From the NCBI GenBank assembly GCA_025558095.1, contig JAIVFI010000011.1, positions 248,001 through 312,000 on the forward strand: a DNA stretch of 64,000 bases. The letters are read 5' to 3'. Both the position numbers and the translations under genes were made by a program. The notes beneath the pieces are model-generated. The model was not told where the DNA came from, did not search any database, and saw only the letters and a program-made list of their open reading frames with translations. This document shows positions 1 through 11,227 of this stretch, piece after piece (the first letter of the stretch is position 1; each line of letters opens with the position of its first letter). The stretch comes from Hyaloraphidium curvatum (Eukaryota > Monoblepharomycota > Hyaloraphidiomycetes > Hyaloraphidiales > Hyaloraphidiaceae).

Positions 1-454
1 CGCGGGCGCCGCCAAAGAGCCACACGAGGTGCGGCCAGAACTCGTCCGGCGAGCGGAACTCTGACCGCGAGGGGTGGCCGGCGAGGTGTGCGGGGGCGTC
101 GTCGGCCTTGCCGGCGCCGCGGGCGACGAGCGCGTAGCCGTGCGGCCACCGTGCGAGCCGCGGGTCGGTGCCGGCGGGGTTGGCGGCGGCCTCGGCGGGC
201 GCGCTGCCCGCCCACGCAGCCATCTTCTCCGGCAGGCCGCCCGCGGCGTCGGCGTCGAGCAGCCGCCGCGGGTCGGCGGCGAAGGCGACGGCGGCCTCCG
301 TCGGCAGGCCGCTCAGCCGCGCCAGGTCCCACAGGGCGGTCCACAGGGCGCCGAGCGCCGCCAGCCAGCGGTCGGTCTCGCGGGCCGGCGGGGGCGAGCC
401 GATGCCGCCGCCCGGCGACCCGTCCGACAGCGGCGGGGGCTCCAGCGTGGCCAT
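1..454 (-). CDS. Clr2-like transcription-silencing protein, N-terminal part (cut by window edge)
   Basis: Reading leftward from an ATG at 452-454, the frame stays open to the window edge (about 151 residues), so only the N-terminus is present. After a Pro/Gly/Ala-rich start there is a segment reading WPHGYALVARG, then a short linker, then HLAGHPSRSEFRSPDEFWP, then HLVWLFGG. The order 'P-x-GY-x-LV ... GHPS-x3-FRSP-x-EF-x-PHL-x-WL' resembles the N-terminal domain of the fungal cryptic loci regulator Clr2, a subunit of the SHREC heterochromatin-silencing complex in fission yeast. The match is from memory of the family pattern and the C-terminal part is missing, so the assignment is tentative. 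It is divergently arranged from the universal stress protein gene. Confidence 0.5.
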   Translation of the reverse strand, partial: MATLEPPPLSDGSPGGGIGSPPPARETDRWLAALGALWTALWDLARLSGLPTEAAVAFAADPRRLLDADAAGGLPEKMAAWAGSAPAEAAANPAGTDPRLARWPHGYALVARGAGKADDAPAHLAGHPSRSEFRSPDEFWPHLVWLFGGAR

Positions 455-1121
455 CGCCGTTCACGGGCGGCGGGGCGTGGGGCGGCGGAGTGGGCGGGGT
501 TCCTGGATAAAATGGGGCGGTCAGAACGGCGGTCCCTCGTCGGCGGGCCGGCGGTCGGCGGAGTGGGCGCGGCTCCAAGCGCCCCCGGTCCCCCGCTCCC
601 GGTGCGTGATTGGCCAGCTTAAACCGTTTTAACCCGTCCGGCACGGGAGGAGGCGGGGAGGCGCCGTCCGCCGGCGGACCCCGAGTCCGATGCGGCCCGG
701 TTGATCAGGAAGCCGCGGCGCCGCGCCCCCCGGCGCCGCCCGCCGCCGCCCGCGCCGCCAAACAACTCACCTGCGTCGTCTCAGCAGAAGACATGCCGCG
801 CCCGGCAGAGGGGCCGCCACCCGCGTCGTCGGGTCGGCTGCGGCGGGCGGTGTGACGCCCTCCCCGCGGCGCCCCCGCTGTCCGCCGGCGGCCCGCGGCG
901 TGCGGAACCGGCTGGACGGAGCGACGGCGCTGGCGATTCGGAGGCCGCCCGCCGCTCCTCCCCGCGCCGTGGGCGGGAATCACTCGAACGTTGGAACCCT
1001 AGAAGATCCGCTAGGCGATCTCGAGCCGATTCGCGCCGAACCAGGATCGCGCAACGCCTCCTACCGAAAACTCTAAGCTCGCACCCGAAGCAACCTTTGC
1101 CTCCCGCCCCTCCTGCCCACG
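455..1121. other. Intergenic, divergent promoter region
   Basis: This stretch lies between two divergent genes and is very GC-rich with C/G-run low complexity. The open frames here look like composition artefacts. I see no RNA gene, repeat or clear core promoter element. Confidence 0.5.
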
Positions 1122-1777
1122 ATGAGCGTGGTCACGGACGAAAAACACCAGCTTGGCCGCACCGACTCGTCCTCCGCCGCACCGGCGCTGCCCGAGGGCG
1201 CCCGGCGGTGGCTTGTCTGCCTCGACGGCTCCGAGCTCTCCGAAAAGGCGTTCTCATATGCCGCAAGCAAGCTGGCCCGGAAAGGAGACCAGCGTGGGTT
1301 CCTACATCCAAATTCCCGACCCCGAGCTCATTTCGGCCCCCATTCAAGTGATCGCGCTCGCGGTGCTCCCCGACTCCAAGGTCGCCGAGGAGTTCCTCTC
1401 GGACGCCGCCACGGGCACGCACCAGCTCGACGACCACATGGAGCAGCTGGTCGCCTCGATGCGCGGGAAATGCGAGGCCGTGCTGGCCTCCTCGTTCGGT
1501 TCCGGATGGAAGGACGAGGTGCGTCACCATTTCCCGTTTCCTTCCTCCCGCCTCACGCGTTTCACCCGGGGAACAGATCGACCTCGTCCTCTCGGTCCGC
1601 GTCGGCGACCCCGGCCCCGTCATCTGCGACGCCGCGGGCGAGTACGGCGCCGACGGCGTGGTCTGCTCCTCCCGCGGGCTGTCGGGGTGGCAGCGGCTGA
1701 TGCTGGGCAGCGTGTCGACGTACCTGGTGCACCACGCGCCGAGGCCGGTGGTGGTGGTGCGGGAGGACATGTCGTGA
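1122..1777 (+). CDS. Universal stress protein (UspA-type) domain protein
   Basis: Three exons join in frame: 1122-1293, 1349-1518 and 1577-1777, with 55- and 58-bp GT-AG introns, giving about 180 residues. The N-terminal strand reads RRWLVCLDGSELSEKAF, the usual USP beta-1 with the conserved Asp-Gly-Ser. The first splice restores the expected GDQLIALAVLPDS strand. The C-terminus reads SSRGLSGWQRLMLGS followed by HHAPRPVVVV, which matches the glycine-rich ATP-binding signature and last strand of the family. It is a single USP domain with a short disordered N-terminus and no signal peptide, so probably cytosolic. USP proteins bind nucleotides and support stress survival; the specific role here is not readable from sequence. 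Confidence 0.88.
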
Positions 1778-2183
1778 TACGGGGGGTGGGATCCGTGGCG
1801 GGGGTCGCGGCGTTGGAGGCGCTCGACCGGCGCCGCCCGATTCGCGGTACGCAGCCGCGGGATGGAACGGACCATTGCCCATGTTGCGATCGGATTGGTT
1901 CCGGGCCCCCGTTTGGAACTTCGGTCACGCCGGCCTGCGGAGGAGCCTGGGCCGACGACAGCTCTAGCTGCGAAACGTCTGTTTTTGGCGCTGGGGCCGC
2001 GGCCACACGGAGCGTGTGGATGGCCGGACCGCAGTGCTTTGCTGAATGGATCCGTTTCTCTGAAAGTATCTGCTAAGTACTTACGTCCGTTCGCGGGGCA
2101 GTCGATCTTGGGGCGGAGTTTCAGCGTCCTCGGCGCGACTGCCTCCCATCAGTTCTTTCCACCGCGGACCAACAGCACACGCG
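1778..2183. other. Intergenic spacer
   Basis: Spacer between two co-oriented genes. No RNA gene, repeat or additional exon was recognised. Confidence 0.5.
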
Positions 2184-3748
2184 ATGGAGGCGCTCAAGCG
2201 CGACGCCGACGCCGCGTCCGTCTCGCTGGACGTGTCAAACGGCGCAGTGCCAGCGGAAACGGGCGACGCGGGCGCCAAGGAGCCCGCGTTCGTCCTCTCG
2301 CCCGCGGAATACCTCGCCGCCGTCCCGCTGTTCCCGAAGCTGCGCGCAACTTTCGCGGGATCGCCGCCGCCGGCGGACCGCGCGAAGGAGCTCCGCGCCG
2401 CCCGGCCGCTGGACCGCGCGGCGCTGCTGGCGGGGCTGTCGGCCGAGCCGGCGCTGCAGTACTTCACGGCGTTTCAACTCTGGCTGAATCCATTCGCGGC
2501 CCGCGTGTTCGAGCGCGGTCTCGCCGTCTTCCTGACGGGAATGTCGGTCATCTCGTCGACCTGGGTCTTTCGGACGGACTACGGCTTCGCGGCGAGGCAG
2601 TTCGCCGTCGGCTTCGCGAGCTGGGTCCTGTTGTTCACCCAGATTACCCTCGTCCATCCGTCGATCAGCACTTTCCGCCGCGCTCTCGAGCCCCTCGGGG
2701 CGAGCCACGGGGACGTTCCGCGCACTCTGGACGCGTACCCCCTCGCGGGACTGGCGAGGTGGAGGGCGCTCTTGGACGACTCCAGCAACGGGAACCCGTC
2801 GAAGCTCCTATCCCACGACCCCCTGGATGACCTGTGTCCCTGCAGCCTTTCCCGGTGCGCGGGAGGTCTGGTCAAGGGCATAGCCATCCTCCGGATCGTC
2901 GAGGCCGCCGTCAAGATCGCACTCCTCGGCACGTTCTGCGTTTTCACGTTCTGGACCCCCTACATCACCTTGGCGAGCAGTTTCTGGGGGACGACGTGGA
3001 CCGCCGTGCTGGGATCGCTGAACGGTGCGAGATTCCGTCAGCACGGCAAAGTGAGCTGACGCCCCACCTCCCCATCCCCAGCGGTCGCCCTGGCATTGTA
3101 CGCCTTCCCAAACTCGATCTGCCGGTTCACGGCGAGCACCACCGCCCTGCGGCTCTCCGAACGCGTGGCACACCGCGCCATGAAGCTCGCGCTCGACGAC
3201 CTCCTGGCGCGCCTGACGACCGGCGCCTCGCGGCCGGAGGCTTCCGTCGCGGGGGAACCCTACGCGGAACTGCACACCGTTTTTACCGCCATCTGGAGGA
3301 CGAGGATATCCAGCTTCCATTTTTCAAGGCTGCAGGTGTTGTCGGCCGGGCTCGCCGCCCTGCTTTCCGTCGTCAACATGGTCCGTTTAATCCCCCCTGT
3401 GGCAGCCAAACCGCGTGCTGACCGCCTCCCGGCCGCCGCCCGCAGATCGTCGGCTCCTGCATCCCATCCATGTTCCTCGGCTACATCCTCTACGCCATCC
3501 TCGCCCAGGTCCTCTTCGACCTCCTCGCCCTCGCCGCCTCCAACGCACAGGTCACCTCCATACGCGACCTGTACCTCGAGGCCCAGCGCGAGATCAGGGA
3601 GCTTCCCCTGCCGCCGGACCCTCAGCGCGCGGCGGACCTCCGACGACACGACGCCGTGGGCTGGGGATCTCTATATCGCTGGACTTTGTGTGCCAGGGCG
3701 GGTGAGGACGCGGTGCGGGGAGGCATGTGGTATCGTTGTATCATCTAG
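2184..3748 (+). CDS. Polytopic membrane protein of unknown function
   Basis: Exons 2184-3024, 3082-3380 and 3446-3748 join in phase (57- and 65-bp introns) and give about 480 residues. Hydrophobic segments are visible around AVFLTGMSVISSTW, FAVGFASWVLLFTQITLV, IALLGTFCVFTFW, the stretch formed across the first splice (WTAVLGSLNG into AVALALYAF), LQVLSAGLAALLSVV, and the stretch formed by the second splice (MFLGYILYAILAQVLFDLLA). This suggests six or more transmembrane helices with a roughly 100-residue acidic cytosolic N-terminus. No transporter or channel signature was recognised. The last 60 residues after the final helix are less convincing, so a further 3' intron or an earlier end is possible. 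Confidence 0.68.
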
Positions 3749-3846
3749 CACATGGCAGTGCGTACATAATCCAGACACAGTCGGTATAGGATATATGCCC
3801 CCTTATTTGCCCGCAATAGTCCGTGCGGTCAGCCACCGGTAGCGGA

Positions 3847-5414
3847 TCAGAGCAGCAGCGCGGCGGCGACGGCGAGCGCCGCCAGCGCAAACACCGCCGG
3901 CCTGGCCTGTGCGCCCGGGGGCGCGGCGCCGAGGTCGATGGTGATCGTCGACCGAATAGAAGTGGTCGAGACGGGTGAGGGGGAAGAGGAGGAAGTCGCC
4001 TGCGTGGTGGCGGAGCTCGTCGCGGGGGTGGTCGCGGCAGAGGTGGTTGCCGCGGAAGTAGCAAAGGTGGTCCTCGTGGTTGCGCTCGAGAGCTCAGTGG
4101 TGCGGGTCGTCGGCGCCGAAGAGAGGGTGGCCGTAGAAGTGCGGAGGGAGGACGTAAAGGTCGAGGTCGCGGTGCGCGAGCTGCTCCGCGTGGTGCGGGT
4201 GGCGGAGGAAAGGCAATCGACCGAGAAGGAGTCGACGTGCAGGACGTAGTCGGGGTTGGGGTCCCTCGACCTACCAAAGAAAGGCGTCAGCAACGAAGTC
4301 GGGCGGCTCGGCACCGGACAACCCACCAGTCGGTCGGCGACCCTGCCCAGTCGGCAGTGCCGGGCGCGCCCTGCCCGCCGTCCCAGATGGAGAAGCTGAT
4401 GCGCGACTCCTCGGTCGGGAACTTGCTCGTCTGGTTCTTCAGCAGCGTCCGCAGCACGCGCCCGTCCGACAGCCACCGGATGTAGTCGGGCTTCCAGTCG
4501 ATCGTCAGCGTGTGCCAGTTGTCGTGGGTCTCGCTGCCCAGATCGTGGATCTGCCCCTGGCCGTAGTCGAGGTCGTTGGCCGCGAACCAGTTGCTGTAGA
4601 CCGAGGTCGGCAGGCGCCCGACGAACTCCCAGTCGATCTCATCGGGCACCGTGATCGACGCCGTCGGGTCGGCCTTGGTGATGAACGAGGTCACCACGCC
4701 GAGGCCCTTGCCCGACTGCACGCGCGCCGTGATGACGCCGTACTTGACCCAGCGGGTGTTGTACACCGTGGCACCGAACCCCTGCACCCGGCCAAACTCG
4801 TTCAGCTTGTCGTCCTTGCGCATCCAGAGCTGCAGCTCGCCGTTGCGGATGGCCGCGTAAGAGGGCGAGAACTGCGAGATCCAGTGCGCGTGATCCGGGT
4901 CGCCGTCCCAGTCCTTGCTCTGCACGAGCATCGAGGGGTCGTCGAAGGTCTCGGAGTAGGTCACGCACGGGTGCCGCTCGTAGCAGGCGCCGGGGAAGGA
5001 GGCTGAGGGGTCGCAGCCGGCGCCGCAGAAGAGGCCGCCGGTGTCGCAGTAGCCCTGGAGGCGGCGCGGAACCGACCGATGCGGTACATTATGAGATCCA
5101 TCGTCGGATCGCCGGGCGAAGCGGGCGGAGGAGTGGGGGTTGTGCGGGGGGATCGGAGGGGGAGCGTTCAGGGACACCCGGCAGAAGGCAATCGGGAGGC
5201 CGCGGGGGGCGGATCAGACGGCAGAGGGGAGGAGGATCGGGAAAGGTCAGCGGAGGCAACTTCGAGCGGGCAGAAGGCGGCGCACCGAGTTGCAGCACGG
5301 CGACGTCGACGGGCACGGCGCGCCGAAGAACTGGCAGGTTGTCTGCTGCCCGCGAACCGACCCGGCGAGAGAAAGCAGGGCCGCACAGGCGGCGAGGAGC
5401 GAGATCCGCTTCAT
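3847..5414 (-). CDS. GH16 Crh-type cell-wall transglycosylase, GPI-anchored
   Basis: Exons (minus strand) 5286-5414, 4327-5054 and 3847-4270 join in frame to about 426 residues. The N-terminus is a clear signal peptide (MKRISLLAACAALLSLAG). A cysteine-rich segment follows (CQFFGAPC...SPCCNS, joined by splicing to GYCDTGGLFCGAGC), like the chitin-binding-type module in Crh1/Utr2 proteins. The GH16 catalytic motif is DEIDWEFVG, with the E-x-D-x-x-E-type acidic residues. A second splice restores a typical SPTDWSRDPNPDYVLHVDS ending. The C-terminal 130 residues are Ser/Thr-rich and end in a hydrophobic ALAALAVAAALLL, a GPI-attachment signal. Known family role: linking chitin to beta-glucan in the cell wall. 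The 231-bp first intron is long for this window. Confidence 0.87.
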
Positions 5415-5602
5415 GGCGGCAGAGGGAGGTGCGGGAAGAGGTGAGGAGTGCTGGGGCAGCTGTGCTGGGTGGGCGCTTGAAATACCGCGTGCGGCCCGGG
5501 CTGAGTCAGCTCCGCCCCGTTTCCCATTCCTGGCGACCTTGCGCCGCAACACATGTGCTCGATCCGGCAACCGATCCGGAACCAGCAATCTATAGCCATA
5601 AT

Positions 5603-7732
5603 TCAGAGCATCACCGCCGGGGCCGCCGACGGCCCGCAGCGATCGCAGCATGCGCGCAGATCCAGCCCCAGCAGGGACGTCGCCTCGGCCGCGCCCGCCG
5701 CCGGCGCCGCCCCCGGCGCGACCCCCAGCTTCTCCTTGAGCGCGTCGATCGTCTCCTTGCGGATCGGCGGCTTCCTGTCCTCCGCCGGCGCGGGCTGCGG
5801 CATCGGCTCCGGCGCCTCCTGCCCCTCCGTAGCGGCATCCACGGCGGGCTTCTCCCCGCCCGCCGCCTCCGCCTCCGCCTCCGCCTCGCCCTCCTTGTGC
5901 GCCGCGTCCACCTCGTGCACCACCTCGTGCACCGCCCACTCGAGCTCCCCCACCCGCACCTTGAGCCCCTCGTTCTCGGCCTTGACCCGCGCCAGCTCCT
6001 CCTGCACCTCGGCGAACCGCTCAAGGAGCAACGGCTCCGACGCCGGGTCGGGCACCTCGGCCGACTTCCGGCCGAAGAACAGGCTGCCCGACCTGCGCGC
6101 CGCGGGGGCGGCGGGCACCGCGGGGCCGAGGCTGGCCTGCACGATGAGCCGCTTGAGTTCCCGGTTGGCGGCCACCTGCTCCTCGAGCCGCTTGGCGAGG
6201 GCGTGGTGTTGCTGCTGCAGGAGGTTGTACTTGTTGGACAGGGTGCGCTGCGAGTCGTCGCCGCCGCCCGTGGGCACGGGGACCGAGGCGGAGGAGGAGA
6301 GGTTGGAGGGGGGCCGGACCACCGGCAGGTCCGGCATGGTGGGGAAGGTAGGCGAGATGGGCGAGGCCACGAGGTTGCGCATCAGCAGCACCCTGTTGGC
6401 CACGGCATCCGCGCGCCGCTGCGCGGGGTCGAACCCGGCCAGCGCGGCCTCCGAGTCGACCGAGGTCCGGCGGCTCCGCTCGGCGTGCAGCTCCCGCTCC
6501 ACATCGTCCCGCTCCCGGATCAGCTCTTCAATGCGCGCCTGCTGCCTGTCCACAACGCCGTGCGCCTCCTCCACGTCCTTGCGCAGCCGCGCGTTGGCGC
6601 CCCGCAGCTGCGCCACGGCGCGCGTCGCGATGCTGTCGGCCAGCACGTCTGCGCCCGTCCGCGCGCCCGTGGGCGTCGACGCCTCGGGCACCGGCTCGGC
6701 CTCGGGCACCGCCGGCGCCGAATGCGCCTTGGTCGTTTCCAGCAGGATCTGTAGCTCCGAGCACCGCCCGCGGAGCTCGGCCACCTGCGCCTCGAGCCCC
6801 TTGCGCACCTTGCCGTGCACCCCCGCCATGTCCCTCAGGAACCCCTCCAGCTCCGCGATCCGCTCCTCCAGCTCCCTCTCCCTAGCCTCGTGCTTTTCCC
6901 GCTCCCGCTTGACGACCTCGGCCTCCTTGGCCCTCAGCTCCTCGAGCAGCCGCACCGAGGCGGCGTTGGCGGCCTCCACCACCCGCGCGCGCTCCCGCCG
7001 CGAGGCCTCGAGGTCCGCGGCGAGCGAGGCGGAGAGCGCCTCGAGGCGGGCGATGCGCTGCGTGGGGTGGTTGGGTTGCGTGGAGGGGTCGGAGGAGGGG
7101 ACGACCGAGACGAGGGAGGAGAAGAAGGAGAAGGGCTGGGAGGGGGCGGCGGGGGGCGGTTCGAGGGCGGCGGGGGCGGCAATTTCACGTGGAGCCGAGT
7201 CGGGAGCAGGGGCCGTCGGTTCCGGTGCCGCGGCGAGGGCGGCCTGCAGGTCCTCTGTTATCTTGGCCACGCGGGCCTCCGAGTCGGGCTCCGTCCGTTC
7301 CACAGGAACAATCTCCAGGGCCGGAGCAACCTCCTCTGCGGGTGCTTCCATCCCATTTGCGCCCGGTGGCACCTCACTAGGAGCAGGATCCGTTTGTTGT
7401 GCCAGAGGTTCGGGCGTTTCCGAGTCTTCCCGTGACACGGGGGCGCCCAGCGCCCCCTGTGCCCCGTTCACCAGCGGCGCCGGCGTGCCCGGCGGCTCCA
7501 GCGCGGCGAGCGGCACCACGCGCGACGAGATCGGCGACACAATCGGCGTGCCGTCGTCGTCGTCGTCGTCCGAGTGCGAAACGCGCGGGCCCAGCGGCGG
7601 GTGCGCCTCGAGCCCGTTGCGCGGCTTCGCGCCGGCCATGAAGTCGCGCAGCTTCTTGCGCGCGGAGCCGAGCCGCGAGGCGTCGAGCGGCAGCGGCGGC
7701 GGCGCGGGGAAGTTGGCTGTTTGGGTCGCCAT
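5603..7732 (-). CDS. Coiled-coil protein of unknown function
   Basis: This is a single open frame of about 709 residues starting at the ATG at 7730-7732 (MATQTANFPAPPPLPL). An ATG 21 codons upstream is also in frame, but its extension looks like untranslated sequence. The first 230 residues are Pro/Ala/Glu-rich and probably disordered. From about residue 230 to 640 there are long heptad stretches rich in Glu, Arg, Leu and Ala (for example LEASRRERARVVEAANAA and VQEELARVKAENEGLKVRV), typical of parallel coiled coils. The last 60 residues include IDALKEKLGVAPG and a CCDRCG near the end. It could be a trafficking tether, cytoskeletal or spindle-pole-type protein; no family was recognised. Confidence 0.72.
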   Translation of the reverse strand: MATQTANFPAPPPLPLDASRLGSARKKLRDFMAGAKPRNGLEAHPPLGPRVSHSDDDDDDGTPIVSPISSRVVPLAALEPPGTPAPLVNGAQGALGAPVSREDSETPEPLAQQTDPAPSEVPPGANGMEAPAEEVAPALEIVPVERTEPDSEARVAKITEDLQAALAAAPEPTAPAPDSAPREIAAPAALEPPPAAPSQPFSFFSSLVSVVPSSDPSTQPNHPTQRIARLEALSASLAADLEASRRERARVVEAANAASVRLLEELRAKEAEVVKREREKHEARERELEERIAELEGFLRDMAGVHGKVRKGLEAQVAELRGRCSELQILLETTKAHSAPAVPEAEPVPEASTPTGARTGADVLADSIATRAVAQLRGANARLRKDVEEAHGVVDRQQARIEELIRERDDVERELHAERSRRTSVDSEAALAGFDPAQRRADAVANRVLLMRNLVASPISPTFPTMPDLPVVRPPSNLSSSASVPVPTGGGDDSQRTLSNKYNLLQQQHHALAKRLEEQVAANRELKRLIVQASLGPAVPAAPAARRSGSLFFGRKSAEVPDPASEPLLLERFAEVQEELARVKAENEGLKVRVGELEWAVHEVVHEVDAAHKEGEAEAEAEAAGGEKPAVDAATEGQEAPEPMPQPAPAEDRKPPIRKETIDALKEKLGVAPGAAPAAGAAEATSLLGLDLRACCDRCGPSAAPAVML

Positions 7733-8020
7733 GAACCGCCGCGCGGGGCCGGCAGGGGCGGCCGCCGAGTGCTGCTCCTCGCGCGGGGTCCGCACTGCCC
7801 GGAGCCGCGCGCCCGATTGCTCCCGGGCCGGCTTCTAGCGGCCCCAGTTGCCTCCTCGCGAGGTGTGCGACGTCGTATACGACGTGTGCCTATCAAAAAC
7901 TCGGCTTTGAACCGCGTCAAGCCACGACGATCCACTTTTCAAGGCTTTGCCTATGTACTGCTCGCGCCTTAGAAACACCGACTTGATTCCCTCGACTCCA
8001 AGCCGCTTCCCACCGCCGAC

Positions 8021-11000
8021 ATGGCGACGGGGCCGGCGCGGCGCGTGGCGCCGCCCGTGCCGGTCCCTCCGCTGCTGCACCCCGGCCACGCCGTGCCCGA
8101 TGCGCCGCGGACGCGCTCGCGGGGCTCCTCCAACGCTCCGCCGCCGCCCGCGCTCCTGGACCAGGATTTCCTCGAAGAGACCAACCGCGTGCTCGTGATT
8201 TCGATGCACCTGCCCGTGACGATCGATCTCGCGTCGTCGGGGGCCCCCGGGCCCGAAACAATGGATCCTGCGGGGTTGGGAGGCACGTTGCGCCGTCGCG
8301 GGGCACGGACTGGCAGCGATGTCCAGGGGGAGAGCTTTTCGACCGAGTTTTCCCCAGCATCGTTTCTGCTCGGGAAGCAGGAACCGCTGTCGGAATCGGT
8401 GGCGTCGCTCGCGCCCCCGTCGCCCCGGCGTCGCTCCGACGGACGGACAGCGCAGACCGACGCAGGCGATTCGCCCTCCGACTCGCCCGCCGAACCGCCG
8501 GCAGACTTTCGCCTCCTCCCCGCGACGGTGGGCAACCATGGCTTGCGGAACGCGGTGGCCTCGGTGCCCCAGCTGCGCTCGCGGTCCCTCTGGGTCGGGG
8601 CGCTTTCCAACGTCTCGACGGAACTGGCATCTGCATCGACGCTGCGCGCCATCTCGGACCGGCTGCTCGCCGAGGCGTCGTCGGTGCCCGTGTTTCTGGA
8701 CGACGAGCAGTACCACGGCGCGTACGAGGTCTTCTGCCGCCAGGTGTTATGGAAGGTCATGCACTACGAGGTGGACGAAGTACCAAAGGGGCAGACTTTC
8801 GACCTCAAATACTGGGAAGCATACGTCGCGGTCAACCGCCTGTTTGCCTCGGTTGTTTCCCGGCTGTACCAGCCCGGCGACGTGCTCTGGGTGAACGACT
8901 ATCACCTTATGCTCCTCCCTTCCATGCTGCGCCAGCTCCTGCCGCAGGCCACCATCGGTTTCTACCTCCAGTACGTTCTGAAGTTGGTCGGTTTCTTGGA
9001 ACCGTCCCGCTGACCTCCTGCGCCAGCATCCCCTTCCCCTCCTCTGAAATCTTCCGGTGCCTGCACGTCCGCAAGCAGGTTCTCGAGGGCATCCTCGGCG
9101 CCGACCTCGTCGGCTTCCAGAACTACTCCTACCTACGCCACTTCCTCGTCAGCGTGAACCGCCTGCTCTCCCTTGACTCGACCCCCCGCGGGATCCAGCT
9201 CCCCGAGACCGTCGTGTCCGTCGGCATCTTCCCCATCGGGATCGACGTCGCGGCGCTGCAGGAGCGCCGGCGGAACCCCGAGGTGGACGAGCACATGGGC
9301 AAGCTACTGCGGCGGCACGCGGGGAGGCGCCTGATCGTCGGCCGCGAGAAGCTGGACAGCACGAAAGGGTACATACAGAAACTCCTGGCGTTCGAGACCT
9401 TCCTCGACCTGAACCCCGAGTTCGTGGGCAAGGTGACGCTGATCCAGGTCGCGGTGCCGGCGCAGTCGGATCCGGACCTGGAGGCGGCGGTCGGCGACTG
9501 CGTTTCGCGGATCCAGGGGCGGTTCGGTTCGATCGGCTATTTGCCCGTGGTTTACCTGAAGAAGGACATTGACTTTTCTATGTATCTGGGCCTCCTCGCC
9601 GCCGCAGACGCGTGCATCATCACCTCGCTCCGGGACGGGCAGAACCTGACTTCGCACGAGTTTGTGGTGATGCAGGAGGCCCGCAAATCCCCCCTGATTC
9701 TTTCCGAATTCGCCGGGGCTTACTCGGGGTTCGGCGCCGCGTTGCGTTGCAATCCGTGGGACCAGCTCCAGGTGGCGGACAAGATCCGGGAGGCGCTGAC
9801 GATGCCCGCGGACGAGAAGGAGGCGCGGTGGGAGGAACTCTACGGCGGCGTGCTGAACGCCTCGGCGCAGTCCTTCGTCACGGGGTTCCTGTCGGAGCTC
9901 AACAGGGTGCACAGGGACGTGCAGAGCAGGTACAGGACCAACATCCCCAAGCTCGACGTTGCGTCCTTCGTCGAAGCTTGGAACGCGGCCAAAGGGATGC
10001 GGCTGCTGTTCATCGATCAAGGCGAGGACGTGCCGTGTCCTCGATTTAGGCGGGCTGACCGTTTCCTCGAACCAGACGGCACGCTGTTCCCCTCCAAGTT
10101 CCTGAAGCCGGTCGGTCCGCAGGCCAGCGGCGTCCGCGATGCGCTCGCGCCCTCCGCCGCCGAAGCGCCCTCGGAATTCTCCCCCGCCCGCCTGGCCGAC
10201 CTCCTCGCCGACCTCCGCGAGTCGGACCGCAACACCGTTTTTGTCATGTCTGGACGTCGCCGCGACCAGATCGACGAGGGCGCGCCGCCGGACGCCTTCG
10301 ACGGTGTCGGCCTGTGCGCCGAGAACGGTTGCTTTTTCCGGTTTCCCGACGAGGAATGGGAGGCGCTCGTGGAACCGGACTCCCTTCACTGGAAGAAGCC
10401 CGTTTTGGACATCATCGGCTACTTCAACGACCGCACTGCGGGCGCGCAGATTCAGGTCCGCGAGGCCAGCATCGTTTGGGACTTTGCCAACGTGGAGCCG
10501 CAGTTTGGCCAGCGCCAGGCCGCAGAGTGCGCCAACCAGATCTCGGGCAACGTTGGCGTCAAGTTCCCCGTGCACTGCCTGATCAAGCGCGGGCGACTGG
10601 AGGTTCTGCCCAACTTCACCGACAAGGGAGCCGTGGTGAAGCGGGTCCTGGAGCGCTACCAGAGCGCCGACCTGGTCCTCATTGTCGGAGACGACATTGC
10701 CGACGAGCCCATGTTCGAGACGGCCGAGGCTTTCATTGGCGCCAACGCGCCTCCCGGGGAAGAGCGCCGGAGGAGCAGCACAACAACGTCAACTGCCCTC
10801 TCCGACATTGCGGAGGACGTCTGGGGGGCCGCGGACATGTCGCCGCAAATGGACGGGATCCCGAGCTCCGCGGGCCGGCGGAGCCCGGCACAGCCCCCGC
10901 CGATAAGGCTCGGCGACGCACACGGCGATTCGGCCATGCTCATGCGCAGGGCAACCCTCTCCTCGTACCTGCGCTTGGTGCCGACGACGTTCATTACCGT

Positions 11001-11121
11001 CACGAACGGCGCCAAGTCGACAAAAGCGCGGTACTTCTGCTCGGGGACGAACGAGGTGTGGGAACTGCTCCGGGCCGCGGTTGCGGCAGACAGGAAAGCC
11101 CAGGAGGAGACGGTCAGCTGA
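8021..11121 (+). CDS. Trehalose-6-phosphate synthase/phosphatase-family protein (Tps2/Tsl1-like), phosphatase motif degenerate
   Basis: Two exons, 8021-8970 and 9027-11121, join through a 56-bp intron that restores the conserved GFYLHIPFPSSEIFR. The product is about 1014 residues: a disordered N-terminus, a GT20 domain (VNDYHLMLLPSMLRQLLP, GREKLDSTKGYIQKLLAFE, LRDGQNLTSHEFVVMQEA) and a C-terminal HAD/TPP-like domain. 'GREKLDSTKG' matches Tps2/Tsl1/Tps3 more than catalytic Tps1, whose motif is 'DRLDYIKG'. The HAD first motif, normally hhhDxDGT, reads MRLLFIDQGEDVPC, so the second Asp and the Gly-Thr are lost. The later GDDIADEPMF motif is kept. This pattern fits a regulatory subunit of the trehalose-synthase complex better than an active phosphatase; that is inference. 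Confidence 0.87.
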
Positions 11122-11227
11122 TCAACGTCAATGTCCTCAAGCTCGGTACATGGCATCAAATCCCCCGCAATGGCGGGGCAAAAGGAAACGCGTCCACCGT
11201 GGCAAAGCACATCTCGATCCTTTCCGC

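Noticed and set aside
5339-7838. Long plus-strand frames opposite the coiled-coil gene
   Set aside because: They are Ser/Ala/Arg-rich mirror frames of a GC-rich coding region; the minus frame has coiled-coil heptads and a normal residue mix.
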